Shown: positions 9,140-18,006 of the stretch, one piece after another
How the letters are laid out: the number at the start of each line of letters is the position of its first letter
How positions within the stretch are numbered: the stretch's first letter is position 1
NCBI GenBank assembly: GCA_016839765.1
Contig: JAEOTP010000028.1
Span: forward strand, 1-37,298
DNA from: Promethearchaeota archaeon
Lineage (GTDB): Archaea > Asgardarchaeota > Lokiarchaeia > Sigyniarchaeales > SOKP01
Length of the DNA stretch: 37,298 nucleotides
Direction of reading: 5' to 3'
Position numbers and translations under genes: made by a program
Notes under the pieces: model-generated
Told to the model about the DNA's origin: nothing
The model's database searches: none
What the model saw: only the letters and a program-made list of their open reading frames with translations

Positions 9140-9382
9140 TCTGATATAAAAAGGAATGGCAGTTCAATTTATTTTACTATTCCCTCGGGAGAAGTTCCAG
9201 GAGCTATTAATTTCATTGATGTATATAATAAACGTGGTGAAGTTGATATTCCAGAAGTAGAGATTAATCTCTACTATAATAGATACGGTGAACCAACTCT
9301 AACAGGTCTAGCTGAAGAAGAAATCAAAGCGAGAGAAGAAAAAAAGCGAAATCAAAAAAGAAAAATTAATTCTTTTTTTTAA
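9140..9382 (+). pseudogene. Open-frame gene remnant without a start codon
   Basis: In the 466 bp gap between the hydrolase and the MFS gene, the frame from 9140 to the TAA at 9380-9382 stays open for 80 codons. It encodes a protein-like sequence: SSIYFTIPSGEVPG, a GEVDIPEVEINLYY strand pattern, then a Glu/Lys-rich helical tail ending KINSFF. There is no ATG, GTG or TTG in this frame, and a TAA lies immediately upstream at 9137-9139. The composition reads as real protein, so I take it as the 3' end of a truncated gene, or a gene broken by an assembly or sequencing error. The family is not recognised. The rest of the gap (9081-9139 and 9383-9480) shows nothing. Confidence 0.45.
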
Positions 9383-9546
9383 GAAAACATCATAAAATTG
9401 ATAAAATATAGACATAATACTTAATTTATTTTCATCTCTCTCCTATAAAAGCTAATTTTAGATTTAAATTTTTGATGTGAAACGTTATTAGTTCGATACA
9501 AACAGCTCCAAAGGAAAAATTCAACAAACGCCTCCTAATTATTTTT

Positions 9547-10716
9547 ATGATTCAATTTACTGAAATTTTAGGATTCAGTAGCGTTATGCCCCTAATTCCC
9601 ATTTTAGGAATAAATTTAGGGTTGAATAAGTTACAAGTAGGACTAATTCTTAGTATCTTTAGTTTATGTCAACTTTTTGCTAGTCCAATTACCGGTAAAC
9701 TTAGCGACAGGTTCGGAAGAAAGCCGTTGTTATTATTCAGTCAAACGAGCACTCTTGTAGGATTTTTTCTTCTCGGAATAGCTACTAATGTCTGGATACT
9801 AGTTGCGGCACGTCTTGTAGATGGACTGTTAGGAAGTAATATGACGGTTACTCAAGCATATATTAGTGATGTGACGACACCTAAGCAAAGAACCAAAACA
9901 TACGGTTATTCAAGCGCAGTTTTTGGTGCAGGTTTAATTTTCGGGCCTATGATAGGAGTTGTGTTATTATTAATTAGCTTTTCAGCTCCCTTTTTCTTTG
10001 CAGCTGGGGTTAGTCTTCTCTCTATTATTTTAGTATTCATATTTTTACCCGAATCAATAACAGAAAAAAAGGACAAATTTAGCTTAAAGCTTGGAGATAT
10101 TATACCCATTAAGGAAACTAAGCGTTTCTTTAAATCAGCTGAAAGTCGAGGTATATTAATAACATTCTTCATTTATAGTTTCGGATTTTTTCTCTTTATT
10201 TCAACATTTGCTCTCTATACCACAAGCCAGCTCAAAATATCTGCCCAACAACTTACATTTTATATGGCTTGGATAGGCGTTCTTAGAGTTCTATTTCAAA
10301 GCATTCTGATAAACCCAATATTGAAGAAGGTGAGCGAAAATACAACTCTAAAATTAGGTATTTTTGCATTGGTTTTCACGATGGCGTTTCTTATATTCAC
10401 CAATAACTTCTGGATCGTTTTTATTCCCATTTCCTTTTTAGCTTTTGGAACAGGCGTAACTCGCCCCATTCTCACCAGTAAGTTAACAAAAGTAGTTAAA
10501 AGGGAAGAAACTGGAAGTATACTCGGCGTAAACAATTCGTTAAATAGTATCGCTCAAATAATAACCCCAATTCTTGGAGGATTAATCTTGCAATATTTCC
10601 CTCCTCAAATACTCCCTCTCTTATCAGCAATCATATTCTCTCTTATATTTATCATATGGCGATGGGCATTTATAAAACCATTTCGAAGTAAAGAAAATCC
10701 ACTTTCAGAAGATTAA
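9547..10716 (+). CDS. Major facilitator superfamily transporter
   Basis: This is a 12-helix MFS permease of about 390 residues. The loop 2-3 signature GKLSDRFGRKP lies at residues 50-60 and a charged central loop lies near 170-200. It resembles drug/multidrug or sugar exporters of the DHA1 type; the substrate cannot be inferred. The ATG at 9547 falls inside TM1. The same frame is open upstream to 9481 and encodes TAPKEKFNKRLLIIF, a typical cytoplasmic lead-in to TM1, but has no ATG, GTG or TTG. An ATG at 9475 is followed at once by an in-frame TGA. The true start may be a non-standard codon (ATT at 9487 or ATA at 9496), or there may be a sequence error. Confidence 0.88.
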   Translation: MIQFTEILGFSSVMPLIPILGINLGLNKLQVGLILSIFSLCQLFASPITGKLSDRFGRKPLLLFSQTSTLVGFFLLGIATNVWILVAARLVDGLLGSNMTVTQAYISDVTTPKQRTKTYGYSSAVFGAGLIFGPMIGVVLLLISFSAPFFFAAGVSLLSIILVFIFLPESITEKKDKFSLKLGDIIPIKETKRFFKSAESRGILITFFIYSFGFFLFISTFALYTTSQLKISAQQLTFYMAWIGVLRVLFQSILINPILKKVSENTTLKLGIFALVFTMAFLIFTNNFWIVFIPISFLAFGTGVTRPILTSKLTKVVKREETGSILGVNNSLNSIAQIITPILGGLILQYFPPQILPLLSAIIFSLIFIIWRWAFIKPFRSKENPLSED

Positions 10717-10834
10717 AATTTATAATTTTTTTATTAAAAAAATAGAACTTGTTTGTTATATCATCTCCATAATATGAGGATAATATGAGAACATATATGT
10801 TTCAGCGTGAAACTCAGCTTTCACGAATTTTGAA

Positions 10835-11869
10835 TTATTTAAATGTATTATAAAGTTTATTCGCTAAATCATTAAAAGCAGAATCAACGTTTTCACCCGT
10901 TAATGCGCTCGTTTCTATATAGCTGAGATCCTGAGTATTTGCTAATTCAATTGCTTTTTCGGCACTTATTTGTAATTCTTCAGTTAAATCCTTCTTATTT
11001 CCTACAATAAATCCAACTAAATCTGGACGATTTTTTAATTGATTCTTTACATCCAAATACCAATTAGATAAATTTTTAAAAGATTTTTCATTAGTTAAGT
11101 CAAAAACTAAAAGGATGGCATCAGATCCAAGATAAAACTGTTGCCTCATCGTTTCAAATTTAATTTGTCCCGCAATATCCCATAAAACTAATTGAACTGT
11201 TGACCCCTCGACCTTAAAAATCTTATCTGATACGTGGACGCCAAGAGTTGGAATGTAACTTCTTCTAAATGCATTATTAGTATATCTTAAAATTAGAGAG
11301 GTCTTTCCAACTCCAGGATCTCCTACAATAGCTATTTTAAATTTATAATCAACGAGACCAGCCTCTTTTACTTTTTGCTCAGGAAATTCTTTCGCCTGGA
11401 CTTTTTCTTTATTCTTTAATTCTTCTAATAGATTTGATAAATTTAATTCAAATTCTTCTAATGACTCGGAAAAAGTTTCTTTAGGAGCTTTTTTTTTTTC
11501 TAGGTTGATTATTTTTTGCGTAATTTCACCAAATGGAGGAGTAAGCTGATTCATATATTTATAGAAAATAACATCATCTATTTCCCGAAATAATAAGGCT
11601 ATGGCAGATTGACCTATGCCACCTCGTCTATTTGGATCATCCCACTTAATATATTTAATCAATCCTTTCAAGTTTAATGTTGGAAATGGGAGAACTACCA
11701 ATGATTGGGGTACAAGACCCTGCTCACCTGAAAGAACCGCGATGACTTTGATTACAATATGCATTACGTCATTTGGTGAATAATTTGTAGGAAGCCATAC
11801 TAGAGGATTTGGGCCGAGTTCATCATCAAGTTGCGCGTACAAAAGTACTGTAATAACTTCTTCTGTCAT
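10835..11869 (-). CDS. Longin-like domain plus Ras-like small GTPase (copy 2)
   Basis: This is a paralogue of the gene at 6530-7594 with the same architecture. The N-terminal longin-like domain has LGPNP-x4-LP (18-27) and LPFPTLNLKG (60-69). The Ras-like domain at 175-344 has G1 GDPGVGKT (183-190), G2 Thr208, G3 DIAGQ (231-235), G4 NKKD (291-294) and G5 SAL (321-323). All motifs are intact, so it should bind and hydrolyse GTP. The two copies diverge mainly in the linker (about 125-172). The protein ends YNTFK, with no lipidation cysteine. The MFS gene converges on it from the other strand, and the UPF0147 gene diverges from it. Confidence 0.9.
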   Translation of the reverse strand: MTEEVITVLLYAQLDDELGPNPLVWLPTNYSPNDVMHIVIKVIAVLSGEQGLVPQSLVVLPFPTLNLKGLIKYIKWDDPNRRGGIGQSAIALLFREIDDVIFYKYMNQLTPPFGEITQKIINLEKKKAPKETFSESLEEFELNLSNLLEELKNKEKVQAKEFPEQKVKEAGLVDYKFKIAIVGDPGVGKTSLILRYTNNAFRRSYIPTLGVHVSDKIFKVEGSTVQLVLWDIAGQIKFETMRQQFYLGSDAILLVFDLTNEKSFKNLSNWYLDVKNQLKNRPDLVGFIVGNKKDLTEELQISAEKAIELANTQDLSYIETSALTGENVDSAFNDLANKLYNTFK

Positions 11870-12095
11870 TATATATAGAAATATTATCTTTTTAATGAAT
11901 TTAAATAGATATTAGCTAAACGCTAGTAATATTAGTTTTTTATAATATAAATTTTAACTTTCTTTTTAATTATTTAATTCAAAATCCTAATTAAAAGAAA
12001 TTAATTTTCCGTTAGGATCACAAAAATTAAATTTAATTATAATTTTAACAGATTAACTGGCTAATTTTTGTTTTTACAACAAATAATATCATAAT

Positions 12096-12100
12096 GGTGA
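12096..12100 (+). promoter_or_regulatory. Shine-Dalgarno GGTGA before a TTG start
   Basis: GGTGA lies 8 bases before the TTG at 12109. It supports TTG as start of the UPF0147 gene, which has no ATG at its expected N-terminus. Confidence 0.6.
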
Positions 12101-12108
12101 AATAACCA

Positions 12109-12387
12109 TTGTCACAGAAGTTTAGTGAGGAGGTGGAGAAGGCTTTTAATAATGTTACCCTCTTACTTCAAGGTATGATAAACGATAGAGCAGTACCCAG
12201 AAATATTAAAAGAATAGCCCAAAGAGGAGTAAATGAGCTACAGAGAGAAGATGATTCAGCAGCAGTTCTTGCAAGTAATGTGATGTACATGATGGACGAT
12301 CTAACTCTTGATCCAAATTTACCATTTCACAGTCGAACTACAATTTACAGAATTCTTTCTATCTTAGAAAAAATAAAGGATATTTAA
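12109..12387 (+). CDS. UPF0147 family protein
   Basis: This 92-residue, all-helical protein matches the archaeal UPF0147 family: NDRAVPRNIKR near residues 21-31, then a DP-x3-PFHSRTTI block near 63-73, and a final ILEKIKD helix. The family is nearly universal in archaea and has no assigned function. Length and motifs are complete. It starts at TTG behind a GGTGA box. It is divergent from the longin-Ras gene across a 239 bp AT-rich region that should hold both promoters, and convergent with the PEP synthase gene. Confidence 0.92.
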   Translation: MSQKFSEEVEKAFNNVTLLLQGMINDRAVPRNIKRIAQRGVNELQREDDSAAVLASNVMYMMDDLTLDPNLPFHSRTTIYRILSILEKIKDI

Positions 12388-12454
12388 AAAATATTCTAAG
12401 GTTTAATCTTTTTTCTTTTATATTGAAGTTAAACTATAAAAAATCTTTTTGTAA

Positions 12455-15373
12455 CTAGAATATCCCAAATTGACGAACTTTTTTACTAATTAAAGGAAGT
12501 ATCTTTTTTAGTTCCTTGATTCGGTTGTCACTCTTCGTATATATTATCTCAAAATCATCCACTTGTTCCTTATTAATCTCACCAATAAAATTTTGAGAAA
12601 TATTTGAAATTTCTTCGAAAATTTTATCAAATTTTTGAGTTGTATCTTGAAGTTCAGTATCGATATTCTTATGTTGTTTACGGATCATATTTCTCAATTT
12701 CCCTCTTGGAATTCTTATATTATCTATTAATGTATCACATGCATCAAGTAATTCATAAGCTTTTGTTTTATTCTCTGATGCTAATCTTGATTCTATTATT
12801 TCAGTTCTGTAAGTATTAATCCTCCCTCGTGCATATGTATCAAAATTTAAAGAAATAGAATCAATTCCTTCTCTTACTAAAAATCTTAGGAATTCAGGAT
12901 CATCGCTAGGAGCTTGTCCACAAATTCCTACTTTTTTACCATTTTCATGAGCGACTTTAATTAAATGACTAATAGCCCTTCTTAATGATTCACTATTAGT
13001 TTCATAATTATACTTTTTCGACAATGGGATTAATTTTTCATTATCTCTCCCAACACCATAAATCAGTTGAGTTAGATCATTAGAACCAATAGAAAAGCCA
13101 TCAAAATAATTACAAAATAAATCAGCGCAGAAGATATTTGAAGGTATTTCTGCCATGCAATAAATCTGTAATCCCTCTTTTGTTCTTTCTAATCCTTCTC
13201 TTAACATTATATCTTGAATCTTCTTAGCTTCTTCAGGAGTTCTACAAAATGGAATCATTGGAATTATATTCTTTAACCCCCATTCACGTGCTTTTGATAT
13301 GGCTTTTAATTCTAAAATAAATGCGTTTTGGAAATCATCTGAAACGTAACGTGAAGCTCCTCTAAATCCTAACATTGGATTATTTTCTTCACTTTCATAA
13401 AGCCATCCTCCTAATAAATTCTCATATTCATTAGTCTTAAAATCTGAAAGCCTAACAATACAAGGGGCAATATTTCCATCGGGTAAAGTTTTCCAGACTC
13501 CTGCAGCTATAGTTGCTATGCCTTCAGCTAATTTTTCTATATAAAAAGCTTCTTTGTCATCATAACCAACTGTTAATTCTCGGATTTTATCAAATGTATC
13601 CTTAAGTTTCTTAATTTGTTGATTAAAGGGGTCCTTATGATAAAGATCACTTTTTTTAATACTTTCAATTCTTTTGCGTTGTTCCAAAAGAATATCATAT
13701 CTCATTATTAGAGTATCAAAGTCAATTAAGGCATTTGGATGAATCTGAATCTCATCATTAATTATAAATTCTAACCTTGCTAGACCAGTTCCATCAGGAT
13801 ATTTACCAGAGGATAATGCCCCTTTTGGAATTCCTAAATTGACTAAAACTTGAGTCCTAGTATGGGGGAGTTTAGCAAATTCAATAGTATCAAAATCATA
13901 TTCTACTTCTTTGGTCCAAATTCTTGGCTCACCTTCACTGCAATCAATAGTGACAGTTTTAAGATCTTCTTCACGTTGTTTTTCTTTTATAATTTCTAAT
14001 ATATTTTCAGCTCCGACAATTGAGGCAATATTTAATTCTCTTGAAACAATCGCGGCATGACATGTAGGACCACCCCTCTCAGTTATAACTCCTCCAAGGT
14101 TTTGCATATAAGAGGTCCAATCTGGATTTGTTTCTTCCGTAATTAAGATATCTCCTTCTTCTAATAAATAAGCATCGTTGATAGATTCAACTACTTTTAT
14201 TTTACCATAACCTATTCGACGACCAATTGCTGACCCAGAATTTTCTATTAAATAACCGCTTTTAGTTAATTTATTGGAATCTTCTAATAGATAGAATATC
14301 TCTTCTGTATCTCCTTTTTGGGAATGGACAGTTTCTGGCCTCGCTTGAACAATATAGATTTTTCCATTATTCCCAAGAGCCCACTCAATATCCATAGGTC
14401 TTCTATAATGCTCACGAATTTTTATTGCATAGTCTGCTAAGATTCTTACTTGATCTGAATTCAAGCAGAATGTTTTTTGCTTTTCTGTATCAACTGGAAC
14501 TGTAATAGTTCCACCTTTTTCTTTATCAAATACCATCATTTTTTCTTTTCTTACTAGAGTACGACTGATTATTGGCAACTGTGGGCTATGTTTAAAAACT
14601 ATGAATTCATCTCCCTTTTCAATACCTTGTACTATTAATTCTCCTAATCCAAAAGTTCCTCGGATCACCACCACATTTGGATTTCCTGAATCTGGTCCCT
14701 CTGTGAACATGACTCCCGAGGTTTTTACACCTTTTAAGCCTCCAGCCATTTCTTGCACTCCCACACTTAATTTAACAGCAAAATGATCAAATCCTGCTCT
14801 TTCTCGATACATAGTTGCTCGCGTGGTAAAAACCGACGCCATGTCTTTGAGGATATATTCTAAAATTTGATTTTCGCCAGAAATATTTAAATGGGTATCT
14901 TGTTGACCAGCAAAAGAAGCATCTGGAAGATCCTCAGCTGTGGCTGAACTCCTCACAGCAAAGGTTGTATCTTCCCCTATACGAGCAATAAGTTTAAAAT
15001 AAGAGTCCAAAATCTCATCTGCTAAGCTATCTGGGATTTTTGCTTGTTCTATGGAATACCTAATATCCGCGCAAAATTTATCTACTTCTTTAATTGATTT
15101 AATATCTTCTTTTGTTAATTCATCGGAAATCTTGTTAATAGTTCGGTTAATATATTCTTTAAGTGAAATTTCCTCTTCTTTTATTCTAAAATAGTTAGTT
15201 TCTAGTATATAATCATATGCTGTTGCGGTTACAGCAAATCCTAGCGGGACAGGAATTCCAAATGAAAGTAATTCTCCTAAAGAACTATTTTTACCACCCA
15301 CAAGACCTACATCATTTGATCTAACATCATCAAAAAATTTTATATATCTATACTCGTATTCAGTCATTTCCAA
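12455..15373 (-). CDS. ppsA: Phosphoenolpyruvate synthase (pyruvate, water dikinase) with C-terminal extension
   Basis: This enzyme makes PEP from pyruvate and ATP, releasing AMP and phosphate, for gluconeogenesis. All three domains are present: an ATP-grasp-type nucleotide-binding domain (about 12-350, with GLVGGKNSSLGE), a phosphohistidine swivel domain with TERGGPTCHA containing the catalytic H439, and a PEP/pyruvate TIM barrel (about 500-860) with GSNDLTQ and GICGQAPSD (catalytic C818). Typical PpsA is near 800 residues, while this one is 972. Residues about 865-972 form an extra charged helical or coiled-coil segment of unknown role. The called start is TTG (15371-15373), but the ATG two codons later (15365-15367) fits the promoter spacing for a leaderless message. 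Confidence 0.95.
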   Translation of the reverse strand: MEMTEYEYRYIKFFDDVRSNDVGLVGGKNSSLGELLSFGIPVPLGFAVTATAYDYILETNYFRIKEEEISLKEYINRTINKISDELTKEDIKSIKEVDKFCADIRYSIEQAKIPDSLADEILDSYFKLIARIGEDTTFAVRSSATAEDLPDASFAGQQDTHLNISGENQILEYILKDMASVFTTRATMYRERAGFDHFAVKLSVGVQEMAGGLKGVKTSGVMFTEGPDSGNPNVVVIRGTFGLGELIVQGIEKGDEFIVFKHSPQLPIISRTLVRKEKMMVFDKEKGGTITVPVDTEKQKTFCLNSDQVRILADYAIKIREHYRRPMDIEWALGNNGKIYIVQARPETVHSQKGDTEEIFYLLEDSNKLTKSGYLIENSGSAIGRRIGYGKIKVVESINDAYLLEEGDILITEETNPDWTSYMQNLGGVITERGGPTCHAAIVSRELNIASIVGAENILEIIKEKQREEDLKTVTIDCSEGEPRIWTKEVEYDFDTIEFAKLPHTRTQVLVNLGIPKGALSSGKYPDGTGLARLEFIINDEIQIHPNALIDFDTLIMRYDILLEQRKRIESIKKSDLYHKDPFNQQIKKLKDTFDKIRELTVGYDDKEAFYIEKLAEGIATIAAGVWKTLPDGNIAPCIVRLSDFKTNEYENLLGGWLYESEENNPMLGFRGASRYVSDDFQNAFILELKAISKAREWGLKNIIPMIPFCRTPEEAKKIQDIMLREGLERTKEGLQIYCMAEIPSNIFCADLFCNYFDGFSIGSNDLTQLIYGVGRDNEKLIPLSKKYNYETNSESLRRAISHLIKVAHENGKKVGICGQAPSDDPEFLRFLVREGIDSISLNFDTYARGRINTYRTEIIESRLASENKTKAYELLDACDTLIDNIRIPRGKLRNMIRKQHKNIDTELQDTTQKFDKIFEEISNISQNFIGEINKEQVDDFEIIYTKSDNRIKELKKILPLISKKVRQFGIF

Positions 15374-15393
15374 GGTTAGTAAATGGGTAATTA

Positions 15394-15414
15394 TTTATAT
15401 ATAATTTTAGTTTC
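15394..15414 (-). promoter_or_regulatory. Putative BRE/TATA promoter of ppsA
   Basis: Read on the minus strand, GAAAC (15410-15414) is followed by an AT run ending TTATATATAAA (15394-15404), a plausible BRE and TATA box. About 26 bases separate the box from the ATG at 15367, the distance expected if transcription starts at or next to the start codon. This is by eye only, in an AT-rich background. Confidence 0.45.
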
Positions 15415-15545
15415 TTTTTGACTTTAATTTAATTTATAAGAAGAAAGTAAATAAAACTTAATACTCGTTTCTTCAATAAAATCAATCTATCAATATACAA
15501 ATGGTTAGAAACAAATAAAATGTATGAAGAAATAAAATTTGATTA

Positions 15546-16178
15546 TTAATTCACGAGAATTCCAAATCTTTTTTTATACAAATAGATCCCAACGGATGTA
15601 ATTATTAATGCATAAAAAGCATATGCTTTTGTAAAATCAGTGGAAACTACTTCCCATAAACCCGTTATTATATTAATTCGTTGGTAGTCATCATAGGATG
15701 CCATAAATGCTAAGTAAAATAAAACTCCCCATAATAAGTACCTCTTGCTCATAGGAATCTTAGGATGAAATACGAGAAATATCTGAAAGCATGCTATAGC
15801 GCCATGTAGTATTGGTCCTACGAATACATCAGCAATACTATCTATCGTAAAAATAAATAGTATTGTTACATTTAGGAATCCATAAAAACTTATACACGAA
15901 ATAGTATTTAAAAAAACTGATTCTAATTTAAAGATACAGGAGAAACTTATTAAAATAATTGTAAAATACGTTGTCTCTAAGAGTTCATTAAATCTTTGAA
16001 GTATGAACATATAGAGAATCCAGTATCCTATACATGCAAAAAGCATCAGCCAACCTAATATCTGGATAATTTTTTTAATTCTTTCATCAAAAAGATCGAT
16101 TTTTATTCTGTCCTTTTTAAATAACATTTTAAATTTTTTTAATTTACTATTTGCTTCGGTAGATTCTCCCATTATCAT
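15546..16178 (-). CDS. Multi-pass membrane protein, function unknown
   Basis: A 210-residue integral membrane protein with a basic cytoplasmic start (about 1-36) and roughly six hydrophobic segments (38-60, 71-87, 96-114, 119-138, 147-161 and 183-200). No catalytic motif or known family is visible. It lies upstream of ppsA on the same strand with a 172 bp gap. It might be a small sensor or scaffold protein, but nothing in the sequence decides this. Confidence 0.7.
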   Translation of the reverse strand: MIMGESTEANSKLKKFKMLFKKDRIKIDLFDERIKKIIQILGWLMLFACIGYWILYMFILQRFNELLETTYFTIILISFSCIFKLESVFLNTISCISFYGFLNVTILFIFTIDSIADVFVGPILHGAIACFQIFLVFHPKIPMSKRYLLWGVLFYLAFMASYDDYQRINIITGLWEVVSTDFTKAYAFYALIITSVGIYLYKKRFGILVN

Positions 16179-16403
16179 GCGACTCTTTATTAGATGGTTT
16201 TAAGTTTCATTTAAAATTACATTTGGAGTGTGCAATTAATGATTGCTATGAAATTTTAAAAACCTTACTGAATTTAATGTCAAATTACAGAAAAAAAATA
16301 AAAAAAGATATAAAGTGATAAAAATATGGAACTGATTCAATAATTAAAATTTTAATATTTATAGATTAAGATAAATGTAATTGTCCTCCTATAAGAAACA
16401 AAA

Positions 16404-16922
16404 TTAAATTAGTTCCTTTTCGAAAATATCAAAATCAGATTGAGTATAAAGGCAGAATATCACTCTTTTAATCTGAGTATCTCCTTTAAGATATTCTTTA
16501 GCAGTGGCGATCATAATTTTTGCGCATCTATCTATAGGGTAACCAAATATCCCTGTGGAAATAGCCGGAAAGGCGATTATTTGCAAATTATTTTCGTCCA
16601 TTAATTTAAGACTATTTAATGTAGCATTTTTTAATTTTTCATCTTCATTTCCCTCCCCCATTCGCGGACCTACTGCATGTATTACATATTTGGCTTTTAA
16701 ATTGCCACCAGTTGTTATAATAGCCCCTCCTACATAAGTGCTCCCTATTTTATTACATTCTTCTTGAATTTTGGGACCCCCTTTCCTCCTAATTGCTCCC
16801 GCTACGCCTCCACCCATAATTAGTTGTGAATTTGCTGCATTTACAATAACATCTGTTTCTAATTCAGTGATATCTCCCTGTTGTAACTTAATTAATGAAT
16901 TTTTAACTTTAATTTCATTCAT
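16404..16922 (-). CDS. Macro-domain ADP-ribose-binding hydrolase
   Basis: A 172-residue stand-alone macro domain of the MacroD/YmdB type. GDIT (16-19), VNAAN (27-31), the GGGVAGAI loop (37-44), IHAVGP (81-86) and the phosphate-binding ISTGIFGYP (121-129) are all intact. Such proteins bind ADP-ribose and remove it from acidic residues or from O-acetyl-ADP-ribose. The NAAN asparagine and the glycine-rich loop needed for hydrolysis are present, so activity is likely. No ADP-ribosyltransferase or sirtuin lies nearby. Upstream and downstream gaps (225 bp and 112 bp) show only AT-rich sequence. Confidence 0.93.
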   Translation of the reverse strand: MNEIKVKNSLIKLQQGDITELETDVIVNAANSQLIMGGGVAGAIRRKGGPKIQEECNKIGSTYVGGAIITTGGNLKAKYVIHAVGPRMGEGNEDEKLKNATLNSLKLMDENNLQIIAFPAISTGIFGYPIDRCAKIMIATAKEYLKGDTQIKRVIFCLYTQSDFDIFEKELI

Positions 16923-17034
16923 ATTAAACTTCAGTATTTATTTCATATAAAAACGTTATTGACTACTAGGTTAATTTGCATCAAAGCAAATTAAACTTCA
17001 TTTAAAAATTAAGAAAAAGATAAAATTAAACAAA

Positions 17035-17793
17035 TTACTCTGGAGGTTCTCCAACCTCTGGAGTGTTTTCACCAGTTTTTTTGAATATTTCATCCAATTT
17101 TGCACGATCCTCATCTGACATCTTACTCATAGCTTCTAAATTTTGCCTCATTAAATCCATCATGACTTTCTGTGAAACAATTTGATTCAAAACTGGTAAT
17201 GAAATTCGTATTCGTGTTAATTCGTAATACATAGTTTTAGCAGAGTCACGCATTTCTTTTAATTCATCTTTAGTCATTCCCTCCTCTCCTACTCCTGGGC
17301 AATCTACATCAACAATACTAAAATTTTTCCCATCAAATTCGAGTGGATAAACCCTGCAGCTCAATGGTCGATTATCATACACTAAACAATTTTTCTCATT
17401 TTGATTATATAAAGGACACTTAACTTCTAATAAATCTTCAATTGGTGTAATTGAAAAGGGTTCCTTTTTTGATGGATCATCACCTTCTTCTGGAGGTGGT
17501 GGTAAAGGCTTTAGAATTAAATCCATAACTCCATCTGGCTTTTGATATATGTCCAAATATGGCATAAAATTAGCAATTACACCATTTCGGGCCCAAAGTT
17601 CTAAATCCCAAAAAGTAATTGGAATTGGTCCCCTTTCTAAGCAGCATTTATCACAACGAGTACACTTAAACGTAAATTTCGTTTTTGGTTCCTCTTCTTT
17701 ATCTTTTTCTTCTGATTTCTCACTTTCAGAGGGTTTTGTTTCTGTTTCTTCATCTTTTTTAGAATTTTGAGGTTCTTTATTCTTTTTTGGCAT
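17035..17793 (-). CDS. YkgJ-type cysteine-cluster protein (copy 1)
   Basis: The N-terminal 40 residues are a disordered Lys/Glu/Ser tract. The YkgJ core follows: C44-x2-C47-x2-CC (50-51), then C126, C136 and RPLSCRVYPLEF with C146, and C165 in DVDCPG. These cysteines are thought to bind zinc or an iron-sulfur cluster in this poorly understood family. The C-terminal 75 residues are helical and acidic. ATG at 17793 has GGGAG seven bases upstream. A second, shorter member of the family lies at 34794-35408, without the charged ends. Function unknown. Confidence 0.88.
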   Translation of the reverse strand: MPKKNKEPQNSKKDEETETKPSESEKSEEKDKEEEPKTKFTFKCTRCDKCCLERGPIPITFWDLELWARNGVIANFMPYLDIYQKPDGVMDLILKPLPPPPEEGDDPSKKEPFSITPIEDLLEVKCPLYNQNEKNCLVYDNRPLSCRVYPLEFDGKNFSIVDVDCPGVGEEGMTKDELKEMRDSAKTMYYELTRIRISLPVLNQIVSQKVMMDLMRQNLEAMSKMSDEDRAKLDEIFKKTGENTPEVGEPPE

Positions 17794-17800
17794 TATAATT

Positions 17801-17805
17801 CTCCC
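17801..17805 (-). promoter_or_regulatory. Shine-Dalgarno GGGAG of the YkgJ-type gene
   Basis: On the minus strand GGGAG lies seven bases before the ATG at 17793 and fixes that start. Confidence 0.6.
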
Positions 17806-18006
17806 TTTACATAATTAATTTCAATTTTAAACATGAGAATTTATTCTTAAAAAAAAGTTTTATTCTTATTATGAAAAAATTAATTATTTTTTTTATTATG
17901 ATTCAATTTATAATTTTTAAATAAATGAAACGATTTAATTGAGAATTTATGCCATAAAGCTTTTTAGAGTTTAATAATTAACTTTTTTATTATTAGATTT
18001 TGAAGT

